Counted from the stretch's first letter, positions 27,788 through 38,090 are shown. The stretch: 64,000 nt of DNA from Cycloclasticus sp. 46_120_T64 (GCA_002162695.1 MAAM01000011.1:186001-250000); one strand, 5' to 3'. Notes: generated by a model from the sequence alone, not told the origin. A program made the numbers and translations.

Positions 27788-30531
27788 GCTTGAAAAACAG
27801 TTCAATTCAACGCAAAATTATCGCCATCGTGATGTTGATCAGCGTCTGTATTTTATTGATTTTATTAATCACGTTAGGTATCAATGAATGGCAGGAAAAG
27901 CGTGAAGACTTGGTTGTCTCATTAAGTGCACAAAGCCGCACCGCAGCTGTCAATGCTGGGGCGGCCTTGGTGTTTTCGGATCAGGAAACCGCTATGGAGA
28001 TTTTGCAGACCTTAGAAACTAATGTTGACGTGGTATCGGCACAGATTATTGATAGTGAGTTAGAGGTATTTGTGTCTTACACACACGGTAGCGAGAAGCT
28101 TAAGCAACAGCCGGAAGGATTATTGTTGGCGCTGGATAAAATCGAGAGTGATGTCGATGGTGCAATAAAAAACCACTATTTTATTGATGATTACCTGGTT
28201 ATTGTCGAACCCATTTTGTTAAAAAACCGCTTATTGGGTTATATAACTGTCAAAGGAAGCTTGTATAGAATGCAGCAGGCAGTTTTAGACAATATATTTT
28301 TCATCTGCGGGATGATGGTGATGGCATTTTTTATGGCGTTTATATTGGCCAGCCGCTTGCAAAAGATTATTACGGTACCAATTAGTGAGCTGCATAAAGG
28401 GATACGCAAGGTCTCCGATAATAATGATTATTCTTTAAGGGTGGATCCAGGCGGCGAGGATGAGCTGGGGCAGTTATCGAAGGCCTTTAACCAGATGATT
28501 GAGCAAATTCAATTGCGTGACGCGGCGTTAGAGGATGCTAAAACATTTGCCGAAGAAGCCAATAAGTCAAAATCACAGTTTTTGGCGAATATGAGCCATG
28601 AAATTCGTACGCCGATGAACGGTATCTTTGGTATGAGTGAGTTATTAGCTAATACTCAACTCAACGTAACGCAGGCGCGTTATGTGAAAGTTGTAAGAAA
28701 CTCTGCGACCTCGTTATTGAGTATTATTAACGACATTCTTGACTTTTCAAAAATTGAATCCGGTAAGTTTGAGCTAGAAATCATCGAGTTTGATTTGTCG
28801 GAAGTGCTCGATGAAACGATGGAGCTGTTTGCCGAAACAGCTGCGGGGAAAAGCCTGGCACTAACGAATAATACGGCTTGGGATATACCTAACCTTTTGC
28901 TGGGTGACTCGGTACGTTTACGTCAGATACTGGTTAACTTATTGGGTAATGCTTTAAAATTTACCCAGCAAGGCGGAGTGGAACTTCTCGTGTCGGTGGT
29001 GGAGGAAAGCTGTGATACGGTGAGTTTGAAACTAGCCGTTAGAGATACGGGTATCGGCATAGAGAAAGCCAAACTCGGTAGTATTTTTGATGCGTTTACT
29101 CAGGCGGATGAAACGACGACCCGTCGTTTTGGCGGAACAGGACTTGGGCTGGCAATTTCTAATCATTTAATTGGCATGATGGGGGGGGAGTTACGGGTAG
29201 AAAGCCAACCCAATGAAGGTTCTACTTTTTGTTTTCAATTAACGTTTTCTAAACAAAAGGAAATCCTTGCTGAAGAGCTTAGAAAGCAGGGTATGGTTAA
29301 ATTACAGGCGCTTCGTGTATTGGTCGTTGATGATAAGTATACTGAAAGAGAGCTTATTTGTGAGCAACTGACTACATTGAGTATTCGCTATTCTGAGGTT
29401 AATAATGGTGTTGTTGCACTGCAGAAGCTGCATCAAGCGGTTGCAGTGGGTGATCCTTTTGATGTGGTTCTTATTGATATCATGATGCCCAGTACACGGG
29501 GTATTGAAATAGCTAAAGTCATTGAAGCAGAGCCGATTTTTAACAACACAGCGCTTGCTCTGTTAGCCACCGAGCTAGAAATAAACCAAGGTGGTTTGGC
29601 TGCGAGTGATTTGTTTGGTGTGTTGCAAAAACCGTTTGATATCAATAAGCTACGATCTTGTTTGTTCTCTATGTTGATGCGTGAGACTAGCCAAGATCAG
29701 CAGCTAGCTTTAACGAAAAATGAAAAACAGAGAGAAAATACTTTTAAAGTTATTTTACTCGCGGAGGATAACCTCGTTAACCAAGATGTTGCGAAGGATA
29801 TGCTTGAGCAATTGGGTAACCAAGTGGATATCGCAAATAATGGTCTGGAGGCCGTATCGATGGTGCAAAACCGTCGATATGACGTCATTTTTATGGATAT
29901 CCATATGCCGCAGATGGACGGTATTGAAGCGACGCATAAGATTAGGCGTTTGCAGCAAGCCCAGGGGCGTCGCACGCCGATTATAGCCTTAACGGCCAAT
30001 GCAATGAGCGGTGATCGGGCTCGCTTCTTAGCAGAAGGGATGGATGGTTATTTGAGTAAACCATTTAATAAAGCGGCGTTAGCAGAGATACTGGTACTTA
30101 ATGATCCCGCTGCTAAACAAATAGAGCGTTCAAACATCGAAAGTGTGCAAAAAGAGGCGCCTGCTGTCGCGCTCGATCCGCAGGTTTTTTCCCAGCTGGC
30201 TGAGTCGTATCAAGGTACTCGTGCAAAAAAGCTGCTGCGCTTGGTTGCTGCTTACCAAGAGGATTCGAGTTCGTTAGTTGATGCCATCAAACAACATGAA
30301 GTCTCAGCTGATCCCGAAGAGCTGGTTAAGCCTGCGCGTGATTTGAAGTTATCGAGTGAGAAACTGGCGGCGCTGAACTTAGCATCCTTATGCCTCAGCT
30401 TGGAGCAATATGCTATGGCTGGTCGGCTTGATGTTGATGAACTAACAACAATGGTTCACTCTATTGAAAACGAATACGATCGTGTGGTGCAAGCGTTAGA
30501 GCAGGAAACAGCCTCTCTTAATATGTCTTAG
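27781..30531 (+). CDS. Hybrid histidine kinase with YfiN-like sensor and degenerate Hpt
   Basis: 916 residues. Transmembrane helix about 12-33, periplasmic CHASE8/YfiN-like domain (35-170, with [19 protein letters not shown]), second helix about 175-195, HAMP, then HisKA with His273 in [12 protein letters not shown], HATPase with [14 protein letters not shown] and GTGLGLAIS, two receivers (Asp566 and Asp706, each with acidic pair and switch Lys) and a C-terminal Hpt-like domain. In the Hpt the histidine position is Arg853 ([14 protein letters not shown]), so it cannot accept phosphate; it is clearly related to the Hpt of the first gene of this run. The natural acceptor for its receivers may be that protein. 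Start overlaps the YfiR stop. Confidence 0.92.
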   Translation: MVSLKNSSIQRKIIAIVMLISVCILLILLITLGINEWQEKREDLVVSLSAQSRTAAVNAGAALVFSDQETAMEILQTLETNVDVVSAQIIDSELEVFVSYTHGSEKLKQQPEGLLLALDKIESDVDGAIKNHYFIDDYLVIVEPILLKNRLLGYITVKGSLYRMQQAVLDNIFFICGMMVMAFFMAFILASRLQKIITVPISELHKGIRKVSDNNDYSLRVDPGGEDELGQLSKAFNQMIEQIQLRDAALEDAKTFAEEANKSKSQFLANMSHEIRTPMNGIFGMSELLANTQLNVTQARYVKVVRNSATSLLSIINDILDFSKIESGKFELEIIEFDLSEVLDETMELFAETAAGKSLALTNNTAWDIPNLLLGDSVRLRQILVNLLGNALKFTQQGGVELLVSVVEESCDTVSLKLAVRDTGIGIEKAKLGSIFDAFTQADETTTRRFGGTGLGLAISNHLIGMMGGELRVESQPNEGSTFCFQLTFSKQKEILAEELRKQGMVKLQALRVLVVDDKYTERELICEQLTTLSIRYSEVNNGVVALQKLHQAVAVGDPFDVVLIDIMMPSTRGIEIAKVIEAEPIFNNTALALLATELEINQGGLAASDLFGVLQKPFDINKLRSCLFSMLMRETSQDQQLALTKNEKQRENTFKVILLAEDNLVNQDVAKDMLEQLGNQVDIANNGLEAVSMVQNRRYDVIFMDIHMPQMDGIEATHKIRRLQQAQGRRTPIIALTANAMSGDRARFLAEGMDGYLSKPFNKAALAEILVLNDPAAKQIERSNIESVQKEAPAVALDPQVFSQLAESYQGTRAKKLLRLVAAYQEDSSSLVDAIKQHEVSADPEELVKPARDLKLSSEKLAALNLASLCLSLEQYAMAGRLDVDELTTMVHSIENEYDRVVQALEQETASLNMS

Positions 30532-30679
30532 TTCCGGTTCCAGTCGACACTTCAGTTTACTATGAAGTGAATTATCCTAGTGTAGTTTTAGGGTTTATAC
30601 GTTCACTCCATGTTATCTAATGATAGAGCTGGCCTAAAGGGCTTTAGTAGACGAGCTCTACTTTCCAAGGGGCGGGTTT

Positions 30680-32995
30680 TTATATTGTCGCTTCAGCGCT
30701 GCCTGGTATGAAGAATTTGAATGTTGCACCCTCTTCTTTGTTTGCTTCAGCCCATATTTTCCCACCGTGTGCCTCAATGAATTCTCGGCTAATAGCAAGG
30801 CCTAGGCCGGTGCCGGTGATATCAGATTTTGGTTTGCTGCTTTGAATAAAGGGGTCAAAAATAGACTCTAATTCATTAGCAGGAATAGGCGCTCCATGAT
30901 TGTCTATCCTAAACACAAGTTGGTCGAGGTCATTTCTGTCGCTGCTAATGTTAATGACCGTACTCTTTGCGCTAAATTTTATAGCGTTTGATAATAGGTT
31001 GCAGACCACTTGAGTGATACGTGCTTCATCAAAGTTTGCGTCGAGTCGGGCCTGTCTTTTATCAAGTTGTATACTCAGCCCTGAATCAGCGAGGTGTTGT
31101 TGTTGTTCGCGGTTACATGTGTCGATAATAGTATTTAAGTCTGCTTGTTGTTTATTTAAGACTAATTTGCCAGCTTCGACTTTTGATAGGTCTAATAAGT
31201 CATTCAACAGGGCGAGTAAACGTTGACCGCTAGTTTTAATATAGATGAAATATTGCAGAAGTTTTTCTCGTTCGGCCGACTCAGATTTTTTAATGCCAAA
31301 CTCAGAGAAACTCAATATTCCGTGCATCGGTGTCCTGAGTTCATGTGACATATTAGCGAGAAACTCTGATTTTAAACGATTTGAGTTTTCAGCATTCTCT
31401 TGGGCTATTAGTGAGGCTTCTGATGCTTTTCTTTCCGTTAAATCGAAGTGTAGGCCGCTGCAAGATATGGCTGTTCCATCGGCCTCACGGGTGAATCGCA
31501 CACTGCCTTGTATCCAGCGCATTGATTGATCGGCTAGGATGACTCGATACTCAATTTCATAATTCATTACGGCGGGGTCATCGATGGCTGCTTTAAAGTG
31601 AACTGTTATTTTCTCTAAATCATCGGGGTGAACAATTTGTATTAAGGCATCGTACTTATCGCCAAGCTGGTCATGAGGTAGGCCGAAAATCATACTGCTC
31701 TTTTCATCCCACTCGAGAGTATGGCTTTTTGCATCAAAAAATACGGTGCCAGCGTGTGCGGAATCTAAGGCGCGTTGCAAATTATCGCTGCTTTCACGAA
31801 GCTGTTGTCTAGATTTTTCTAACTCTAGGTGTCGTTGGTTAAATAATTTGGTGAGCTTACCGAGCTCATCATCCATTCGGGGATATTTAAGCAGCTTATC
31901 GTTATTTTTAAGTTGCATAATCAGTGTCATAAAGGGCTGGCTAATGTATTTTTTAATACAAAAATAAATCACTGCCAAAAATATAAATAAGGTTATAACT
32001 TGGTAAGTGGCTGCTTTTTTGAGGAAATTATTAATGGGTGCCCGAAAGGCGCTCTTTGCGGTGCTAAAGCCAAGCGTCCATTGTGTTTCTGGCATGTTTA
32101 ATAACAGGACTCGTGTATTGTCTTCGGTGTTTACCGCGTTTATATCAAAGAATTTTATGTTTTCAGCATCTTGGTGATGACGTGGGCTAGTTTTTCTATC
32201 GGCGACAAAGTTGAGATTGTTTTTTGTTAGAATACTTAAAGATAAGGGGGTATTGTCAACCTGCTGTTGATCTAAGGTTGTTTTGGGCTGGCTAATGAAT
32301 AGGCCAGTACTGTCAACGAGGAAACCTAGTCCGCCTAACTGCTCTGCACTGTCGGTAATTAACTGGATGATATTATCTAAATTTAAATCGATGGTACTAA
32401 CGCCATAGAAGTCGCCGTCTATAAAAATAGGCGCCGATACGGTGATCATGTGTTGTTGGGTGTAAGGGTCTATATAAGATTCAGACCAATGGACTTGATT
32501 AGCCTTCAGGTTCTTAACCGGGGTGTACCAACTTTCATTATGGTAGGCCGGTGCTGACGCTTGATTGTAATCATCGAAATAGATCAGTTTACCTTGGCTA
32601 TTTTTACCCCAGAAGAGGCTACTTTTTTCTAGTTTAGGGTCAGCTTTAAAGGGTTCTGGCCAGATCCCTCCGCCAACAACGGTTTGGATGATACCTTGGG
32701 CGTTGATGACTTTAGGTAATAAATTATGCAGGGCTTTTTTATCATTGGGCAGGCTGTTCGCAATGCTTGCGAGTGAGATGGCTAGAGTTTTTGCGATATT
32801 GAGTTCTTGTTTAATTGTTTCTAGAACTTTGCTGCTTGTTTTAAGCATTGATTCATCAGATAGCTTTGATAATAAGGGCGAAACATCACGGCTCATTAGG
32901 TAATTAGAGACCGTGAAGGCACTGATGAAGCTTAAAAATATTATTAGGTGTACTTTGCTAATGATGCTCGTTTTGATGTTAATACTTTTAGACAT
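30680..32995 (-). CDS. dCache/PAS sensor histidine kinase
   Basis: 771 residues. First transmembrane helix about 14-32, then a double-Cache periplasmic domain (FDDYNQASAPAYHNESWYTPVKNL, SAPIFIDGDFYGVSTIDLNL) to about residue 330, second helix, short linker, PAS/PAC domain (about 410-535), HisKA with NMSHELRTPMHG, and HATPase with LLSNAIKFS, GLGLAIS. It has no receiver of its own. The two genes upstream on the same strand encode receiver proteins that are likely targets. dCache domains commonly bind small organic ligands; the ligand is unknown. Confidence 0.9.
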   Translation of the reverse strand: MSKSINIKTSIISKVHLIIFLSFISAFTVSNYLMSRDVSPLLSKLSDESMLKTSSKVLETIKQELNIAKTLAISLASIANSLPNDKKALHNLLPKVINAQGIIQTVVGGGIWPEPFKADPKLEKSSLFWGKNSQGKLIYFDDYNQASAPAYHNESWYTPVKNLKANQVHWSESYIDPYTQQHMITVSAPIFIDGDFYGVSTIDLNLDNIIQLITDSAEQLGGLGFLVDSTGLFISQPKTTLDQQQVDNTPLSLSILTKNNLNFVADRKTSPRHHQDAENIKFFDINAVNTEDNTRVLLLNMPETQWTLGFSTAKSAFRAPINNFLKKAATYQVITLFIFLAVIYFCIKKYISQPFMTLIMQLKNNDKLLKYPRMDDELGKLTKLFNQRHLELEKSRQQLRESSDNLQRALDSAHAGTVFFDAKSHTLEWDEKSSMIFGLPHDQLGDKYDALIQIVHPDDLEKITVHFKAAIDDPAVMNYEIEYRVILADQSMRWIQGSVRFTREADGTAISCSGLHFDLTERKASEASLIAQENAENSNRLKSEFLANMSHELRTPMHGILSFSEFGIKKSESAEREKLLQYFIYIKTSGQRLLALLNDLLDLSKVEAGKLVLNKQQADLNTIIDTCNREQQQHLADSGLSIQLDKRQARLDANFDEARITQVVCNLLSNAIKFSAKSTVINISSDRNDLDQLVFRIDNHGAPIPANELESIFDPFIQSSKPKSDITGTGLGLAISREFIEAHGGKIWAEANKEEGATFKFFIPGSAEATI

Positions 32996-33026
32996 ACTAG
33001 GTCCTTAAACGTGGGTTCAACTAGGG

Positions 33027-33395
33027 TTAAAGGTACAGTTGAATGGTGTCTAATAATAGACTCTCTTCGAATGGTTTGGTGATGTAAGCACTGGCGCCTG
33101 TGCTAATTCCATCGTTTGATTCGATTTCATTGGCTAAGGCTGACAACATTACAATGGGCAAATGGGCGGTACTCTGTTGGTTTTTAAGTACTGAACACGC
33201 TTCTAAGCCATCCATGATGGGCATGTTAACGTCCATTAGGATTAAATCCGGTAACCTTTCGTTGACGGACTCTATGCAGCAGCGGCCATTTTTAACGAAG
33301 CTTAATTCGTATTTGTCGCCTAGTAGTTCTTCTAAAATAAGCAGGTTTAGCTCCTCATCATCGACAGCAAGAATGTAGGGTTTTTTCATCAGCAA
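33027..33395 (-). CDS. Single-domain response regulator
   Basis: 122 residues, only a receiver: acidic pair in AVDDEELN, acceptor Asp in LILMDVNMPIMDGLE, Thr/Ser in VMLSAL and switch Lys in ITKPFEES. No output domain, so it acts by protein contact or as a phosphate relay. It lies 31 bp upstream of the dCache kinase and 26 bp downstream of another receiver gene with which it shares the LLILEELLGDKY/LEVLKELLEDHY pattern, suggesting a duplication. Confidence 0.92.
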   Translation of the reverse strand: MLMKKPYILAVDDEELNLLILEELLGDKYELSFVKNGRCCIESVNERLPDLILMDVNMPIMDGLEACSVLKNQQSTAHLPIVMLSALANEIESNDGISTGASAYITKPFEESLLLDTIQLYL

Positions 33396-33421
33396 ATCCT
33401 CTATTCATTGGTGTAGGTTAA

Positions 33422-34522
33422 TTAAATAACCCCATCTATATCGCGCATGAGACGAGAAATCTTGGCTTCAATATCTAAACCATCCTTATACAAAGATTTC
33501 GATTTGTTCTCAGCGGCGACTAAAATACTGACTAAGCTATCTTCATCCTCGATACGCATTTCTAAATACTGAAAGGCTTCACTCATTTCACGGTGTAATA
33601 AAGCAAGAATAGAGTCGTTTTTCCCTGCATTCGCCTTGTACTCGAGGTTTATTTCACTCAATATTTCTTTCGATGAGATAACAACGGTATTGAGGGCTCT
33701 TTCTACTTCGATTGATTGTGCACGTGCTTCGGCGGCATCACCGATAAAACCGAGGTTATCTTTCATTTCACCAAATTTTTGTTCATCATCCACCGGCATG
33801 TTTTTAATTAATACGGAAACACGTTCATAGTTGACCAGTGTTCGTTTACCAAAATCAATGAAACGACCTTGTTCATTGGCTTGGTTCATGAGTTTTTTTT
33901 CTAAATCGTTCACCTCGTTGGTGTGAGAATAAAATTTAATGGTGTTTTCTTGCACATAACGAATCGTGATGATAAGTCCATAAATGGAATAATACTCGAG
34001 TATCATTTCAGCCAATTCATCGGCCGTTTTGCAAGCGAGGCTGGCATTAGAAAATTGCAGGGCGGTGCCAACATTACCCGCGGTAGATAAAGCGGTCATC
34101 GCCATACTCATCGTGTCGGCAGAGCTTTTTTCATATTCGGCAATGGTGGCTTGTGCGGACAAGGTGAGAGCGACCTTGGCAAACAACTCTTCGCCATCAA
34201 AGGGTTTACTGAGATAATCTTCAGCACCCACTTTATACCCCTCCATTTTTTCTTGGTGAGTTGATAGCGCAGAGACAAAGATGACGGGGATGGAGGATGT
34301 GGATGAGTCTGCTTTTAATTTTTTACAGGTTTCTAAGCCATCCATAGTCGGCATATTGACATCCATCAGGATTAAATCAGGCCTTGTGTGCTGGATGATA
34401 TCTAAGCAAGTATGGCCGTCGTTGGCTGTCATGACGTTATAGTGGTCTTCGAGTAATTCCTTTAGTACTTCGAGATTAATGTCTTCATCATCGACCGCTA
34501 GTATTGTGTGTTTATGTGTCAA
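33422..34522 (-). CDS. Receiver protein with uncharacterised C-terminal domain
   Basis: 366 residues. Residues 1-125 form a canonical receiver (VDDEDIN, LILMDVNMPTMDG, LSKPFDGEEL). The rest is not a DNA-binding, GGDEF or HD domain that I recognise. Residues about 150-260 (AMTALSTAGNVGTALQFSNASLACKTADELAEMI...) look like a small-molecule or GAF-like fold, followed by helical coiled-coil segments to the end, with features reminiscent of methyl-accepting or scaffold proteins. First gene of the minus-strand three-gene run. Confidence 0.8.
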   Translation of the reverse strand: MTHKHTILAVDDEDINLEVLKELLEDHYNVMTANDGHTCLDIIQHTRPDLILMDVNMPTMDGLETCKKLKADSSTSSIPVIFVSALSTHQEKMEGYKVGAEDYLSKPFDGEELFAKVALTLSAQATIAEYEKSSADTMSMAMTALSTAGNVGTALQFSNASLACKTADELAEMILEYYSIYGLIITIRYVQENTIKFYSHTNEVNDLEKKLMNQANEQGRFIDFGKRTLVNYERVSVLIKNMPVDDEQKFGEMKDNLGFIGDAAEARAQSIEVERALNTVVISSKEILSEINLEYKANAGKNDSILALLHREMSEAFQYLEMRIEDEDSLVSILVAAENKSKSLYKDGLDIEAKISRLMRDIDGVI

Positions 34523-34760
34523 TTTATGTCCTTATAAATGTTTATGACTCTCATACAACATGGCTCAACTTAAATAATAGAGCTTATTCTTAGCAAAGCC
34601 AACTTTTTCTTATAATATTAGTTGCCTTTTTACAAGGTTTATTGGAACTAATTTGGAATCGTTTTTAATAAACCTTGTTTTACAACAGTTTTATGTCTTT
34701 AATCTGCCTAACATTTGTTTTATTATTTCTATGGCTAATTTAAATAAAAGGAGATAAGGG

Positions 34761-35504
34761 ATGTTGAGAGATGCGGCGGCATTAATAATGGTTAGAGATA
34801 GTGGGGCAGGTATTGAGGTGTGTATGCTACGGCGGGTGACGAGTTCGCGTTTTGCCGCCGGGGCTTATGTGTTTCCAGGTGGTTCGGTAGATCCTTTAGA
34901 CAGCCAACTTGCAAGTACATGTCTTGTTAATGGAGCGGCAGAGGAATCATCAGATAGCGCTTATAAAATAGCGGCGATTAGAGAAACTTTTGAAGAGGCC
35001 GGCCTGTTAACGGCTGCGGCAACGAGTGAGCCGAATATCAAACCGCAGCTTCGTGAAAAACTACACCAAGGCGAGATCGGGCTGGAGCAGCTATTATTGG
35101 AGACAGGAATACAGCTGGATTTAGCAAGTTTAGTTTTTTACGATCATTGGATCACTCCCGAAGCTGCGCCGATTCGTTTTGATACGCGCTTTTATCTATC
35201 GATTGCGCCTGAAGGTCAGCAGTTGCTGCACGATGAGAAAGAAACGGATTCATCGTGTTGGGCAAAACCAGCTGATATTTTAGCTTTGTATGATAAGAAG
35301 GACGTGAAGCTAATGCCAGTAACCCATGTTCAACTGACACGTTTGGCTCGGTTTGATTGTGTTGCCAAGTTGATGGGATTTGCTTCTGGGCAAGGGGATA
35401 TTAGCCCAACGATGCCTGTTATAGCTCGTTCAGATGATGGTAAAGGAAAAATCGTAAAAATTGCTTTACGCGAAGGGCCGGCTGAATACCCCGTGTTCAA
35501 ATAA
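34761..35504 (+). CDS. NUDIX hydrolase, NUDT19/CoA-type
   Basis: 247 residues. The Nudix box is split by an insertion: YVFPGGSVDP is followed some 30 residues later by AAIRETFEEAGLL, which supplies REx2EExG. This layout resembles the NUDT7/NUDT19 CoA-diphosphatase-like group rather than MutT. The ribosome site AAAGGAG precedes the ATG. Surrounded by acyl-CoA genes, a role in CoA ester housekeeping is likely but not proven. A terminator follows. Confidence 0.83.
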   Translation: MLRDAAALIMVRDSGAGIEVCMLRRVTSSRFAAGAYVFPGGSVDPLDSQLASTCLVNGAAEESSDSAYKIAAIRETFEEAGLLTAAATSEPNIKPQLREKLHQGEIGLEQLLLETGIQLDLASLVFYDHWITPEAAPIRFDTRFYLSIAPEGQQLLHDEKETDSSCWAKPADILALYDKKDVKLMPVTHVQLTRLARFDCVAKLMGFASGQGDISPTMPVIARSDDGKGKIVKIALREGPAEYPVFK

Positions 35505-35508
35505 AGCC

Positions 35509-35542
35509 TTATCCCCACTCACCTGATGGGTGGGGATAATTT
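35509..35542. terminator. Hairpin terminator between converging genes
   Basis: TTATCCCCAC (35509-35518) pairs perfectly with GTGGGGATAA (35530-35539), followed by TTT. It lies between the NUDIX gene and the converging CoA-ligase gene; the T-run is short, so strength is uncertain. Confidence 0.7.
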
Positions 35543-35549
35543 GCCGTTT

Positions 35550-36902
35550 TTAGTTTAATTTTGATAATAAGGAAACGAGCTCGGGGATTTCTTCAAACAC
35601 CATCGTTCCATTATCTGAAATAGTGCTCAGTAACTCCTTGCGACCACCCATCCAGATAAGTAGTACTGGGCAATTGGGTTTCTTTTCTAACTGCAATAAA
35701 CCTTCAGTTAGCCTTTCGGCAATACTGCCCATCAGTCCCATGAAAATAACCACCGCATCGAACTCATTGGAGTCCACCAGCATGTTGGTGACATTAGGTA
35801 ACATCTGTGGTTCGGCAACCATGGCCGCGGTTAAATCAACCGGGTTCTGTGAGGTGCTAAAGGAGGATAGGTGAGGGCGCATTTCATCGGCAAGTTTTGG
35901 ACTAAATTTGCTAACGGATAAACCGGCATTTTCTAGCTGATCGGTGAGCATCACACCGGCGCCGCCGGAGATTGAAACGATGCCGATTTTTTTACCCTGC
36001 AGTGTATGGCCTTGGATATAAAACTTCGCGTAGTTAATCATCTCACTTAGCGAGTCGACTTCAATCACCCCAGTCTTATCAAAAATAGCTTGGTAGTCTA
36101 CGCCGTTGAGTGCATTTGAATTGGTATGTGCTTTTGTTGCGAGTGCGCCAGCGGCTGTTTTACCGCCTTTTAATGCAATAACCGGCTTGCCTTGCTGCTG
36201 CGCGACTAATAAGGCTTGTTCGAACTTGTCGGCATCTCTGATTTCTTCGATATACAGTGAAATGACCTTGGTTTGCTGATCATAGGCGAGATATTCAACA
36301 ATCTCTGCCAACTGTACATTGGTTTCGTTACCGCTAGAAATCCATTTGCTGACACCAATGTCAGCTTGAATCGTTTTATCTAACCAGTAAGCGCCCAAGG
36401 CTCCGCTATGCCCTGCGAAACTGAAACCGCCGGCTTTTAAAGGGTTTTCTTCCATCGCGGTGGTGAACGAACCAATAAGCTGGGTTTCTGTATTAATGAA
36501 ACCTAGACAATTTGGCCCGAGTAAGCGTGCATCGGTGTTTTTAAAGAGTTCTTGTAGTTGTTGTTGTTTAGCATCACCTTCGGCGCCTACTTCGGCGTAA
36601 CCCGAGGCAAAAACCACGAAGTTTTTAATACCATTTTCAATGCCTTCTTTGATCACTTTTTCAACCAATGCACCGGGTGTTGCAATAACGGCTAGATCAA
36701 CGGGAGAATCTAAATCAGCCAGTGAACGCTTAGCGGGTAAGCCTTGGATAATGTCAGACTTAGGGTTTACCGGAATAAGCTGACCCGCATAACCCAAGCG
36801 TTTCATATAAGCGATAGGGCGACCGCCGAGCTTATGTGGGTCGTTAGAGGCGCCAACAACGGCGACCGATTTGGCTTCAAATAAAGAAGTTAAAGAATGC
36901 AT
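35550..36902 (-). CDS. NDP-forming acyl-CoA ligase, alpha-type half only
   Basis: 450 residues with CoA-binding domain (about 8-100; SVAVVGASNDPHKLGGRPIAYMKRLGY), the flavodoxin-like ligase domain (FAGHSGALGAYWLDK...WISSGNETN) and the phosphohistidine region TKAHTNSNALNG. It lacks the ATP-grasp beta domain seen in the 708-residue homologue at 59350-61476, and no separate beta gene lies nearby. Both reading frame ends are clean. It would need a partner from elsewhere or do something else. It follows an acyl-CoA dehydrogenase by 3 bp. Confidence 0.85.
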   Translation of the reverse strand: MHSLTSLFEAKSVAVVGASNDPHKLGGRPIAYMKRLGYAGQLIPVNPKSDIIQGLPAKRSLADLDSPVDLAVIATPGALVEKVIKEGIENGIKNFVVFASGYAEVGAEGDAKQQQLQELFKNTDARLLGPNCLGFINTETQLIGSFTTAMEENPLKAGGFSFAGHSGALGAYWLDKTIQADIGVSKWISSGNETNVQLAEIVEYLAYDQQTKVISLYIEEIRDADKFEQALLVAQQQGKPVIALKGGKTAAGALATKAHTNSNALNGVDYQAIFDKTGVIEVDSLSEMINYAKFYIQGHTLQGKKIGIVSISGGAGVMLTDQLENAGLSVSKFSPKLADEMRPHLSSFSTSQNPVDLTAAMVAEPQMLPNVTNMLVDSNEFDAVVIFMGLMGSIAERLTEGLLQLEKKPNCPVLLIWMGGRKELLSTISDNGTMVFEEIPELVSLLSKLN

Positions 36903-36905
36903 AAA

Positions 36906-38042
36906 TTAAAATCCTAAAGAACGTGCAATGATATTGCGTTGAATTTCACTGGTGCCTTCACCAATGATATATAAGAGGGTGTCACGGTGTATTCTGCCAA
37001 CGGAATAGTCGCGCATAATACCGGCGCCACCAAGAATACGAATAGCGTCTTCACTGACGCTGACCGCCATTTCACTGGCGACTAATTTAATTTTTGCCGC
37101 GCTGGCATTGCTAAGCGTTTCTTGATCGACCTGCCAAGCGCCGTGGTAAACCATCCATTGTGCGGCTTCAATTTCGGCGGCCATATTGGCAAGCTTATGC
37201 CCAATAGCCTGAAATTTACCGATCGGGCGGCCAGAGATAATTCTTTCGTCGGCGTAACGTGTCGCTTCGTCGAATGCGGCTTTAGCCATACCCAAACAAT
37301 TAGCTGAAACACCGACGCGGTTTTCAGTGAGTGACTCTAAAATGACGGGATAAGTGCCTTCACGACCGCCTAATAAAGCTTCATCGGGTACAAACAAATC
37401 TTCAATAAAAATCAGTCCGGTTTCGGAGGCTTTGATGCTTTCTTTTGCTAGTTTTTCGATGACCACATTTTTTGATGGCAAATCGACAATAAATAGACTG
37501 ATGCTGTCTGCGCTAAGCTCTGGCGAGGTGCGCGCGGCCAATAACATGAAGTCCGCCATTGGTGCATTGGTGATGTAGAGTTTGCTGCCGTTGATGATAT
37601 AACCGCCGTCTACTTTTTTAGCATGGGTTTTCAGCGCGCGAATATTAGAACCGCCATCGGGTTCGCTGAGCCCGAAACAGGAGACTTTTTGTCCCGCCAT
37701 CGCAGGTTTTAAGTATTGTTCTTTTTGCGCTTCGGTACCAATTCGCCAGATAGGCCAAATGCCTAGGTGACTATGTGCTGAAAGTGATGAGGCAAAGGCT
37801 TGGCATACACGGCTGGTTTCTTCTCGAATAATGCAATCGGCAATTTTATCAAAACCGCCGCCACCGTCTTTTTCGGGGTAACGCGCGGCAATTAAACCCA
37901 TTTCTCCCCATTTAGGAAAAAGTTCACGTGGAAATGTTTCATTATCATCCGCTTCTCGTACCAGCGGCGCGAGCTCGGTTTCTGAAAAACGCCTAACGGT
38001 TTCTCTGAGTAATTGATGTTCTTCTGAAAAACTAAAATCCAT
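36906..38042 (-). CDS. Acyl-CoA dehydrogenase
   Basis: 378-residue FAD enzyme introducing the alpha,beta double bond in acyl-CoA. FSEEHQLLRETVRRF at the N-terminus, FGLSEPDGGSN, LYITNAPMADFML and the catalytic base region LYIIGEGTSEIQRNIIA (Glu in GEGT) are present, as in short/branched-chain enzymes. It forms a two-gene unit with the ligase half. Its promoter carries an operator-like copy of the leucine-regulon site (see 38091-38106). Confidence 0.93.
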   Translation of the reverse strand: MDFSFSEEHQLLRETVRRFSETELAPLVREADDNETFPRELFPKWGEMGLIAARYPEKDGGGGFDKIADCIIREETSRVCQAFASSLSAHSHLGIWPIWRIGTEAQKEQYLKPAMAGQKVSCFGLSEPDGGSNIRALKTHAKKVDGGYIINGSKLYITNAPMADFMLLAARTSPELSADSISLFIVDLPSKNVVIEKLAKESIKASETGLIFIEDLFVPDEALLGGREGTYPVILESLTENRVGVSANCLGMAKAAFDEATRYADERIISGRPIGKFQAIGHKLANMAAEIEAAQWMVYHGAWQVDQETLSNASAAKIKLVASEMAVSVSEDAIRILGGAGIMRDYSVGRIHRDTLLYIIGEGTSEIQRNIIARSLGF

Positions 38043-38090
38043 GAGTTTGTCCTAAGTTTTGGTGAATAAGGCGGGAAATACCGCGGAATA

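Noticed and set aside
35550-36902. CoA-ligase gene as a truncated pseudogene
   Set aside because: Start and stop are clean, the frame is intact over 450 codons and it is tightly coupled to its upstream gene, so a true alpha-type protein is more likely.
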